Shown here one piece after another: positions 1 to 7,840 of a DNA stretch of 27,033 bases. Under the pieces are notes generated by a model, which saw only the letters and a list, made by a program, of their open reading frames with translations, did not search any database and had not been told where the DNA came from. The stretch is taken from IMG/VR virus record IMGVR_UViG_3300044521_000152, positions 1-27,033 of that record. The stretch is one strand, 5' to 3'. The DNA comes from a virus. Positions within the stretch are counted from its first letter, which is position 1; every line of letters begins with the position of its first letter. A program made the translations under genes and the position numbers.

Positions 1-53
1 ATTTAGCAAGGTACCGAGTAATCGACCGGCACAGATACGACGAAACATTATGA
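1..53 (+). CDS. 3' end of an upstream gene (partial)
   Basis: A reading frame enters the window from the left and ends at TGA 51-53, overlapping the ATG of the next gene by four bases (ATGA). Only the last 16 residues are visible (LARYRVIDRHRYDETL), too few to name a family. Just before a tube/hub adaptor, tape-measure or LysM-type tail genes are common in related clusters, but that is position-based guessing. The overlap is the main support for both this end and the next start. Confidence 0.5.
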   Translation, partial: LARYRVIDRHRYDETL

Positions 54-742
54 CATGGTTCGTGCCCGAGTTTGGAATCGTTAAACAATTCGTGAACCCG
101 GAACGTTTGTCAATCGCAGACAGAAAACTAATCAATAGAGATCGAACAAAATCGGGATTTACGATCCAATATTGGGGCGAGGATCTTACCACCATCAACA
201 TTTCTGGCACTACCGGCAGCTCTGGCATTGAAGGGATCAACGTACTTCATGAGATCTATCGGGCAGAACAATATGCATTCGATTCTATTGGACTAACTCT
301 TGCCGCTAATAATGCTTCTGCTGATGTTGCTCATAATCTCATTAGTGGAATAGGTGGTGGTATTGGTGGAGCAATCGGTAGCGCAATTGGAGGTAGTTCA
401 AGCGCTCCTGGAGGAGCGGGGTTAGGAGCAGGAATATTGGGGGGCATTCTTGGATTAGATTCTCCCAATAACGCACTATCCACTAGGAACATACCATCGT
501 TAGCCCAATTAGCATTTACGGTCGAACTCTACTACAATGGCGTTGTGTATAGGGGGTATTTTGAAAGTTTTACGATGAATGAGCAATCATCCTCGTTTGC
601 TATCGAATACCAGATCGTATTCATTGCGACGCAGAAACGCGGTTACCGTACCAATTATTTCCCATGGACGCACAGTGCCAAAGATGGACCCTCTCAATAC
701 ACGTCGCCGCTCTCTTTTAGCGGCGATATAACGAACGGATAA
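50..742 (+). CDS. Tail tube/baseplate adaptor-like protein with glycine-rich insert
   Basis: A 230-residue protein directly before the hub. The N-terminal part carries QYWGE (residues 40-44) followed by GTTGSSGIEGINVL, a pattern I associate with phage tail proteins between tape measure and hub (the XkdP/gp53/gpX position). The C-terminal part (about 150-210) is a second beta-rich segment with VELYYNGVVYRGYFESF. Between them, residues 98-137 are almost entirely Gly, Ala, Ile, Leu and Ser with repeated GxxxG spacing. There is no LysM motif that I can see. No good Shine-Dalgarno sequence precedes ATG 50, but the start forms an ATGA overlap with the upstream frame, which suggests coupling. The frame is also open upstream to base 2, so a longer N-terminus cannot be excluded. 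The family assignment is from memory of motifs and the exact role is inferred. Confidence 0.72.
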   Translation: MTWFVPEFGIVKQFVNPERLSIADRKLINRDRTKSGFTIQYWGEDLTTINISGTTGSSGIEGINVLHEIYRAEQYAFDSIGLTLAANNASADVAHNLISGIGGGIGGAIGSAIGGSSSAPGGAGLGAGILGGILGLDSPNNALSTRNIPSLAQLAFTVELYYNGVVYRGYFESFTMNEQSSSFAIEYQIVFIATQKRGYRTNYFPWTHSAKDGPSQYTSPLSFSGDITNG

Positions 743-745
743 GTT

Positions 746-3700
746 ATGGGTGATGCCTTCCTTTCAAGCCTTGCCAGTCAATTAAATTCGCAGTTCAGCA
801 CCGGAGAAAATGCGAATCATACCCTCGATGCCGTTATTGATGGTCAGAAGGTCAAATATGGTCAGCTTGGTGATTTAGCTTCTAAGATTGATCAGTCTGC
901 AACCCGATCTTATACGGAGGAGGGCTATTTGCGAAGGGATCCGTATAACACCAGCCCCAAACAGCTCGAAATATTGATGCAAGAGCCAAACGCCACCATT
1001 CTCGTCAAAAAGCGGATGTTCTCTTCGCTCGCAGAAAATCACCGCCCCGATTACTTTGATAGTGATGAACGCCTCTATTATCGTGCCATGAAAGTCCTCT
1101 TCCAAAACAAGTGCCGTCAAATCGCCTCTTTGGAAAAACTCTCCAAAATCCAACAGATCACATCTGCCGTTGGGAACGTTTCGGATCAACTAGTCCCCAT
1201 CATCGCGACTCTAACCGATACCCTCACCCAATCCAGTGCTGGCGGAACAGACGTTGGCGGGTTTGGCACTCTTAACTCCAATACTCATGTTGGTAGTCTA
1301 GTCAAAGTAGTGGACCGGATCAGAAAACTTTCCGCATTCAATACCACTAATCAAACCACAACATGGATTACAGATCACACTAATTTGTTCCAATCAACTT
1401 TTGGTCAAGGGACGGGAGTTATTGAGATTACCAATTTCAATACTTTCTCCACCACAGTTGGGTTGGGGTTGAACGCTGGCACCTTCCAATTTAGTATCAT
1501 GGATCCCTACGAGTCTATGTTGATTACGGAATACGACATTGAAAAAGCATTAAGCGACGCTACCAACGTTTTCTATAACCACAAGTTCTTTCAGTTTGGG
1601 AAAGAAACCTCCGAGCAACTCATCGTGGATCTGCAAAATAGACTCAATCAGTATCGTGCAGATCGTAAAGCTAGTCCCCTCTCCTTCAAGATCAATCCTG
1701 ATACCCTATTAGGTAAGCGAGTTGTTGTTATCATTGAGCGGGTAGGGATCGAAATACCATTTACGGGTGGTGGGATTTTTAGCGATGCCCAAGTGTCTCC
1801 CGAATTTCTGAAAGGCGGAGCGGTAGCCGGATTCGATGGACTAGATCCCATCAATAAAGCCTTCAACTTCATCGATAGCAGCACTGTTCATCGGGGGGCT
1901 GATTCAGAGTTGTCGCTATTCCAACGTTTAATCACTACTATCTTTGACAAGTTGAGTTTGGATGCTAATTCTCGTAACGCCTTCGTAGCCAATAATCAAG
2001 CTACCAACTATGCTCGTCGGAAACTTCGGTTCAATTTCTCTGGCAAGCTAATTGTTCAACCCATGGATACCGTTCACATATACGTTAACTCCAAAAGTAG
2101 ATACGACACTAAATTGATGTCGGGGATCAATAACATGTTTAGCGGAGCAGGTATTTTAGGGAACCTCAACAAAACATTAGTTGATACCAAGAACTCCGTA
2201 GATGCTCTTTTCAATCCTTCGGGCAGCGTTAATTTGCAAGTGGAAAAGTCTGCGTTCGTTGGTCCTGATTTCCCCAATTTCTTATGGTCTTTGATGCGGG
2301 GGCAATTCGTTACCGAAAGGGAGGGCACTCATATCTTTGGTGGCGTTATCGATGGCGCATCCAGCGATTGGTCGGAAGGAAAGTTTAGAGTGGATGTTCG
2401 GGGTAGTGATAACACCGCTTACTTCAAACTTGGTAAGGTCAATTTCAAGCCCAGTCTTGACGTTTTTAATGGCTCTTTGTTTGATCCTCTAACTCCATTC
2501 AAGACGCGGTTTGATGCCGTGGGAAGCGTCGCCCATGATTTGTTGGACGAAAACGTCCAATTGTTGGGGACAACACAAGACACTGATTCGCCATTAGTCA
2601 AGTTCAAGCTCGGACCCAGTGCGGGACAACGGGCTGCCAGTGATAATTTACTTCAAGATCATAACGTCGATAAGGTATCAGGGAGAGTGAGCAAGATCTA
2701 TCACGCTCCCGATGGGCTCGTTTACAAGTGGAAAGAGGGTATTGGAACGCTGGTCATGTTTGGGAGCTCTCAGGATATGGAAGATCCAAATCAGCTTAGC
2801 ACGCCTCCCACTCGTAATGAACCGTTCGCTGGACAAGATGTCATGAACGTCTTGTCATTACTAATAACAGGGCAACCATATAATTTTGCTACTTATTGGA
2901 AGACGGTTGTCAATTTTGATGCTGGCTCCAATGATCCTCAAAGCCAACAAAATTCCGCTTACTCTTACTATACGGCATTGAGAAATGATCTCACCAAAAA
3001 CAATGTTCTTTGGGGCAATTTTCTTCCCTTTAAAAACTTGATGATAGATGAGCAAACTTATGCTCTCTCCCAGGCTCAACTCAACATCATTAGAAACAAT
3101 AAGGATCTGGAACTCAAACTGCAAAGATTGGCAGATTTACGGAAGAAAACACTTATTTTTACGGCGGCAGTTGGTATCGTCGAAAGTTCAAGTGAACGAA
3201 TTGGATTTCGAAAAGATGCTCAAGATGCCGAATCAGAACGTAAACAACTAGAAACGGAAGTTCGGGCTCAAATTGCTGCAGAACAAGAGGATCGAAAAAA
3301 GTTCGCCGGTTTGGTTCAATTCGGGAGCGACACCTCTTTTGACTTCAATGAGTTCGTTGATTCTAGCAAAGCAAGCAAGCAGGCATCAGATCCGGGACTT
3401 CGGCGATTATTGCGAAGACAGCTCAACTATCTAACACGCCGCATGTCCTACAACGTCCGAGCTAACGAAGACAAAAACTTATTCATTGTTGATGATTCTT
3501 ACGACAAAGATTATGACATCATTGCCTACGAAACGGTTTTGACTGATGGGATCAAGCTTTACAACAACGAATTTACCAGCGTCGCAGAAAAAATTGGCAA
3601 TGCCGCGGGTTTGTTAGATCTGGAAGTGTTTTGTGATACTCAGGGACATATTCGAGTTCGTTCTCCTCAATACAATCGGATGCCAAGTTCTGTTTTCTAT

Positions 3701-5740
3701 CGGATGATGTATCTGAAGAAAACTAGCGGTGTTCAAGTGTTTCCGCAGTTTTTGGATGATTTGTTCTCCAACCAAATCCAAACTCTAATCAAGAGAGTAG
3801 AGATCTTGGAAGATCAGATTCGCTTGGACTGTGCGGTCATTGGGATCAACAATGATAAAGATGCCACGGCATTTATTCTCTCCAACGGCGCCAATCAAGG
3901 AGATGGTAGCGCATTTGGGTTTCTTTCCGATCCAGACAATGGAAAAATTATTCACCTTACCCAACTACTAAAAGCAACCAGCCCAGAATTAGATGGTACA
4001 GAATTAGGTATCCAAGCGACTGGAACCAAAGACATCTTCAATACCACTCAACGAGTCAATGCTATTCTAACTGCTTTGGATCCCAATGCCTCCAATAAAC
4101 TATCCCAAGCAGGATATGACGTTAGTGATATTCGAGCATTTGAGAATAATACTTATGTTGATGTTTTGATCAATAGAATAAGAGATGCTTCTGGTCAAGA
4201 AATACAACGAACTTCATTTATTGATCCTGGGACCGGCGCCGTAGGTAATACTGTTATTCCCTCCAATCCCGTTATTGATGCCTTCAAGGTTATTCAGGAA
4301 CTAGCTGACAAAATCAAAGATCGTCAAAAAGCTATTCAATTGCTGTTTGGATCTCTTAAAAATTCTGCTGAGTTCAAGTCGTTGGATAATGATAGTAGCA
4401 CCGGAAACCAACTACTGATGCCTGGTATCTTTGGAAACTCCCACATTCCTGAAGTGTTTGAGCACATGATCGAAGACGAAACTTACGATGACTATGGTCC
4501 AGGGTCTGGAAAACGGTTCATCATAAAAAACTCTCAAATTAGGAGTCTCAACATCGCGGAAAATCCACCAGATTTCACTATGGTAAGCGTTCAAGGAAAA
4601 TTTGATCCACAACTATCAAATAGCACCCTCCACCAAGATCTAAACGTATTTCCGCAAGGAGGCAATGGACTGGTCACAGGAGCCGCCATCGATTACGATA
4701 TGTGGAGAAACTACGGATTCCGAGAATTGAATCCCATTAACGTTCCTTTCCTCAAAGACCCCAATACTCAATGCGCCCCCTATGCTGCTATGCTGCTATC
4801 CCGAGCCCGGCGTAACATTATTCGTGGCTCCCTAACGATTTCGGGAAATGAGTTCATGCAGCCAGGAGAGGTGATATTTATTGAAGGTCGGGGTATGCTC
4901 TTTTACGTTAGTTCGGTGAGGCACTCTTTCACCTACTCTTCGGGATTCACTACATCCTTGGAACTAACCTATGGACACACTCCGGGCGAATATATCCCAA
5001 CTCCACTGGACGTTATTGGGAAGCTGCTTTACAACAACCGAGATTTCAATGACTTCATTATTCAGCGCCAGTCCAGCGCTTTCAATGAAACCAACATGGG
5101 GGTTATTCTCAAAGACAAGCGAAATACCAGCAACGATGTTTTTAGCCCCAATGATCTAATTAGTGAGGGCGATCCCAATCAGCAGACTAATACCTATTCG
5201 TCTTTCAATTCTCAAACTATTAACAACATCCTCTTTACTGCTGCTTACAAAATCAATGCCAATAATGCTAGTGGCAATACCGTCAAAGCCTCCGTAGAAC
5301 TACGAGTCTATTACGATAACAAGCATGCCGCTAATAACGAAGTAGTCAAATTTGCTGACAAAGTAAGGAGCATCCTCACCACACCAGGCTCCGGACCAAA
5401 ACAACTTTTCAAAGCTACGACGGGCGTTTCGACTAATCCCCATCTCAATCCCGAAGACGTCAGAATTGTTCAACAAGTCAATATGGATGATAAGGACGAT
5501 TCAAGATCTCCGTCCCAAAAAGCGTTCGATGCTGCCAGAAGCAACCTTGCCAATATTAGCATTAGCGATAAAGGAGTCCCACCACCTAATTCCAATGATC
5601 AAGTTCAATCAAACAATTCTTCTCCACCGTCCCAATCCAAAGACAAACTTCGTATCGCCCTTTTCAATTATGTTGTGGATTGCTGGATCAAATTTGATCA
5701 GGTCCCCGTAGAACAAGCCAAAACAAATAAAGGTGGGTAA
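746..5740 (+). CDS. Giant baseplate hub protein (gp27/gpD-like)
   Basis: A 1664-residue protein starting 3 bases after the previous stop, with a weak ribosome site. Its likely role is the trimeric hub joining tail tube to central spike. The N-terminal part has a helical region with MFSSLAENHRPDYF at about residue 91. Residues 249-269 carry a FSIMDPYESMLITEYDIE segment, and 515-550 form a beta-rich stretch. A predicted coiled coil rich in Glu, Lys, Arg and Gln runs through about 776-855. The most diagnostic part is C-terminal: residues 1344-1428 contain QPGEVIFIEGRGMLFYVSSV and then FTTSLELTYGH, the last beta-domain of late-control-D/gp27-type hubs. After it lies a low-complexity tail (Ser, Pro, Asn, Gln) to 1664. 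T4 gp27 is about 390 residues, so this is over four times longer. The following spike gene supports the hub call. Individual domain limits are approximate. Confidence 0.77.
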   Translation: MGDAFLSSLASQLNSQFSTGENANHTLDAVIDGQKVKYGQLGDLASKIDQSATRSYTEEGYLRRDPYNTSPKQLEILMQEPNATILVKKRMFSSLAENHRPDYFDSDERLYYRAMKVLFQNKCRQIASLEKLSKIQQITSAVGNVSDQLVPIIATLTDTLTQSSAGGTDVGGFGTLNSNTHVGSLVKVVDRIRKLSAFNTTNQTTTWITDHTNLFQSTFGQGTGVIEITNFNTFSTTVGLGLNAGTFQFSIMDPYESMLITEYDIEKALSDATNVFYNHKFFQFGKETSEQLIVDLQNRLNQYRADRKASPLSFKINPDTLLGKRVVVIIERVGIEIPFTGGGIFSDAQVSPEFLKGGAVAGFDGLDPINKAFNFIDSSTVHRGADSELSLFQRLITTIFDKLSLDANSRNAFVANNQATNYARRKLRFNFSGKLIVQPMDTVHIYVNSKSRYDTKLMSGINNMFSGAGILGNLNKTLVDTKNSVDALFNPSGSVNLQVEKSAFVGPDFPNFLWSLMRGQFVTEREGTHIFGGVIDGASSDWSEGKFRVDVRGSDNTAYFKLGKVNFKPSLDVFNGSLFDPLTPFKTRFDAVGSVAHDLLDENVQLLGTTQDTDSPLVKFKLGPSAGQRAASDNLLQDHNVDKVSGRVSKIYHAPDGLVYKWKEGIGTLVMFGSSQDMEDPNQLSTPPTRNEPFAGQDVMNVLSLLITGQPYNFATYWKTVVNFDAGSNDPQSQQNSAYSYYTALRNDLTKNNVLWGNFLPFKNLMIDEQTYALSQAQLNIIRNNKDLELKLQRLADLRKKTLIFTAAVGIVESSSERIGFRKDAQDAESERKQLETEVRAQIAAEQEDRKKFAGLVQFGSDTSFDFNEFVDSSKASKQASDPGLRRLLRRQLNYLTRRMSYNVRANEDKNLFIVDDSYDKDYDIIAYETVLTDGIKLYNNEFTSVAEKIGNAAGLLDLEVFCDTQGHIRVRSPQYNRMPSSVFYRMMYLKKTSGVQVFPQFLDDLFSNQIQTLIKRVEILEDQIRLDCAVIGINNDKDATAFILSNGANQGDGSAFGFLSDPDNGKIIHLTQLLKATSPELDGTELGIQATGTKDIFNTTQRVNAILTALDPNASNKLSQAGYDVSDIRAFENNTYVDVLINRIRDASGQEIQRTSFIDPGTGAVGNTVIPSNPVIDAFKVIQELADKIKDRQKAIQLLFGSLKNSAEFKSLDNDSSTGNQLLMPGIFGNSHIPEVFEHMIEDETYDDYGPGSGKRFIIKNSQIRSLNIAENPPDFTMVSVQGKFDPQLSNSTLHQDLNVFPQGGNGLVTGAAIDYDMWRNYGFRELNPINVPFLKDPNTQCAPYAAMLLSRARRNIIRGSLTISGNEFMQPGEVIFIEGRGMLFYVSSVRHSFTYSSGFTTSLELTYGHTPGEYIPTPLDVIGKLLYNNRDFNDFIIQRQSSAFNETNMGVILKDKRNTSNDVFSPNDLISEGDPNQQTNTYSSFNSQTINNILFTAAYKINANNASGNTVKASVELRVYYDNKHAANNEVVKFADKVRSILTTPGSGPKQLFKATTGVSTNPHLNPEDVRIVQQVNMDDKDDSRSPSQKAFDAARSNLANISISDKGVPPPNSNDQVQSNNSSPPSQSKDKLRIALFNYVVDCWIKFDQVPVEQAKTNKGG
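5729..5737 (+). promoter_or_regulatory. Shine-Dalgarno site of the spike gene
   Basis: AAAGGTGGG lies about six bases before ATG 5743, inside the last codons of the hub gene. It is among the stronger ribosome sites in the window and fixes the spike start, keeping hub and spike translation adjacent. Confidence 0.7.
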
Positions 5741-5742
5741 TT

Positions 5743-7749
5743 ATGGCTACCCATATTTTTGACGAAAAGGTTGGGCTTCTCCATCGTGGCTGGATTGATA
5801 GTTATGATGCGGAGAGGGACATCATCAATGTCAAACTCAATATCGCAGTTTCATCCAAGGCTAATACCCCAGTAGAGATTCCTGCACCTCACTCCATGTT
5901 CTTCAACAATGGATTATTCATTGGAACTTCTCCGCAGCCCGGCACGCCAGTGGTAGTCGGACAGGGAAGCGGAGGACAGTTTTATTTCGTGTCATTCTTG
6001 GCGGAAAATCTTCCAATTCTCCCAAACCTAGTCCCCGGAGAACTATTAATCAGAGCCAACGATGCCACCAAAATCTCTCTAAATACCAATAACGACATGT
6101 TGATTGGTTCCGACGGTAATCGTATCCACATCGATACTAATCAAAACTTCATTAGTACCAACTTTTACAGTGAATACGATTTCACGCAAGCATCTCGACG
6201 TATCGAGGGTATTGTCAAGCGAGATAAAATCGTCAATACCAATTTCGATCCCAATTCCAAGCTAGAGGACGATAGCTACGATCCCAATTTTTTTATTATC
6301 GCTCTGGATCCATCAACCACCTCCAATTCCATTATCACGGGTTCCACTAAAAATCCGCCTCTGGTTGAACAGAGGGAGACGATTTATGAGTTCCAGTATG
6401 TTTCCGATATTGAAGATGATTTGAACGAATCGGTCTTGTATAGCAATTCAACTCCCGGTCAACAAACTTTTTCTTTCCCGAATCGTCGTCGAAGCCGAGC
6501 CGACACATTGAGTTTGACATTGGCTTCGCCCAACTATTTGATGGAAACAATCAAGGGAACCGTAGTTGATATTTTTGGCAATATCCTAGATCTCAATCGT
6601 AATCCACTTCCTATTGGCAAAGAACAAAACACCCTTCGTCCTGACAAATCTAGTGATAAATCTCAGTCCTTCTTGAAAATCAAGGAATTGGAGAGAAAAA
6701 GCCTGGCTTTCCATTTTGAGTTGAACGCTCGAAAAGATCTTGCTGGAAAGAATGGAAAACTGGCTCTTCCCGATATCAGCTCCAATGCTGATTATGCTCG
6801 AAATCGAAGTCGTTTCTTCTTCGATATTGATAAGGAAGGGCAGTTCAAGTTGAATGTGCCCGCCTCTAGCGAAAAGGGGAATATACCTTTACTAACCCGA
6901 TACGAGAACTATTCTACGTTCGGACCCGAGGACAATGGCAATCCTAATAAGTTGATTTTTAGAGACGATAACCTGGACATCTTTCAAGATTCGTTCGCGG
7001 CTCCGGCGGCAGCGCCATCTTTTACTGGGTTTGATATTGCTTCGGATCGAGGATCCATCAAGTTGATGGATGGTACAGCAGATGGTGCTCCCATTGATCG
7101 TATCACGCAATCTCACATCAAGCATGGTACTGCCTATCACGATATCATGCAAACATGTTTTGCGCATCAGGAGCGAGGCTTCATTGATTATCAGAACGGA
7201 ACCAATACTAGCATAACGGTAAATATCAATGCTATTCCTTTGCTCAAAAAGATAGTCTCTGATACTATTATTGTCTCTGGTGATAGCGCTAATGCGGGAG
7301 GACGAAGCGGCTCCCTCAATTTTGATGGTTCTGTTGAGGTGAATATTGGGGCTAATACTGTAGATCGGCAGTCTCTCTGGTTAGATACTGCTGGCGGTAT
7401 CGTTGCTAATATTGGACGGGATTTGCAAGGGAGAAGTGCCGCTATAGGGATGAATGGGGATGTTTTTATTCAGGTCGGCGGATTTGGGGTTACCGGGGAC
7501 AGTAGGTTTGTGAAAGAGAACAATGGTAATGTTGGCGCCGTACTGGATTTGAGGGTGTTTACGGATGGCGGGTATACGCACATGGTGAGATTCGACAAGA
7601 ATGGAATTAGTATACTTAGCCCAGGAAATATCGCAATACATGCTAAAGGAAACCTAAAACTCAGTGCAGACGCTAACATGGAATTCGAGGCCGAAACAAT
7701 AATGATCCAGAATCGACCGGTTATTAAAGATTTCGGTGGAAGTATTTGA
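5743..7749 (+). CDS. Central baseplate spike (gp5/gpV-like), OB-fold plus beta-helix
   Basis: A 668-residue protein, the likely membrane-puncturing needle under the hub. Residues 4-85 form the N-terminal OB-fold typical of VgrG/gp5/gpV spikes: a short beta start, a GWIDSYDAERDIINVKLN strand pair, and SPQPGTPVVVGQGSGGQFY. Residues 90-455 are a large region of unknown fold, rich in Asn, Asp and Ser. Around 457-480 is a His-rich helix-like stretch (SHIKHGTAYHDIMQTCFAHQ). From about 526 to 668 the sequence turns into short repetitive beta strands with Gly and Asn turns (VFIQVGG, GISILSPGNIAIHAKGNLKL), as in the triple-stranded beta-helix of gp5 C-termini. No lysozyme domain is seen and the C-terminus lacks an obvious HxH iron-binding tip, so a separate tip (PAAR-type) protein may exist elsewhere. 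A strong ribosome site precedes the start, which lies 2 bases after the hub stop. Confidence 0.85.
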   Translation: MATHIFDEKVGLLHRGWIDSYDAERDIINVKLNIAVSSKANTPVEIPAPHSMFFNNGLFIGTSPQPGTPVVVGQGSGGQFYFVSFLAENLPILPNLVPGELLIRANDATKISLNTNNDMLIGSDGNRIHIDTNQNFISTNFYSEYDFTQASRRIEGIVKRDKIVNTNFDPNSKLEDDSYDPNFFIIALDPSTTSNSIITGSTKNPPLVEQRETIYEFQYVSDIEDDLNESVLYSNSTPGQQTFSFPNRRRSRADTLSLTLASPNYLMETIKGTVVDIFGNILDLNRNPLPIGKEQNTLRPDKSSDKSQSFLKIKELERKSLAFHFELNARKDLAGKNGKLALPDISSNADYARNRSRFFFDIDKEGQFKLNVPASSEKGNIPLLTRYENYSTFGPEDNGNPNKLIFRDDNLDIFQDSFAAPAAAPSFTGFDIASDRGSIKLMDGTADGAPIDRITQSHIKHGTAYHDIMQTCFAHQERGFIDYQNGTNTSITVNINAIPLLKKIVSDTIIVSGDSANAGGRSGSLNFDGSVEVNIGANTVDRQSLWLDTAGGIVANIGRDLQGRSAAIGMNGDVFIQVGGFGVTGDSRFVKENNGNVGAVLDLRVFTDGGYTHMVRFDKNGISILSPGNIAIHAKGNLKLSADANMEFEAETIMIQNRPVIKDFGGSI

Positions 7750-7757
7750 TAATGCTT

Positions 7758-7766
7758 GATATATGG
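7758..7766 (+). promoter_or_regulatory. Candidate late promoter or leader motif GATATATGG
   Basis: GATATATGG, preceded by T, lies in the gap after the spike gene, about 75 bases before the next start. The same ten bases (TGATATATGG) recur in the gap before the J-like gene. No -35 box at proper spacing was seen. Phage late promoters can be single AT-rich elements, so this is a guess based on recurrence and position. Confidence 0.25.
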
Positions 7767-7840
7767 ATAGTGAAATGAAAACGAAGGTTTGTGAAGGTCA
7801 ACGGGGACTTAAAAAAAGCGAAAGGGCGAGGAATAAATAA
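7763..7840 (+). CDS. Possible 25-codon leader ORF before the hydrophobic protein gene
   Basis: An open frame of 25 codons starts at the ATG inside the GATATATGG motif and ends at TAA 7838-7840, which overlaps the start of the next gene (TAATG). The product would be basic and Lys/Arg-rich. It has no recognisable Shine-Dalgarno sequence of its own, so expression is doubtful. It occupies most of the 90-base gap between the spike gene and its neighbour. Confidence 0.15.
   Translation: MDSEMKTKVCEGQRGLKKSERARNK

Noticed and set aside
5743-7749. Lysozyme domain in the spike, as in T4 gp5
   Set aside because: No lysozyme-type catalytic Glu context or matching motif was found in the region after the OB-fold.
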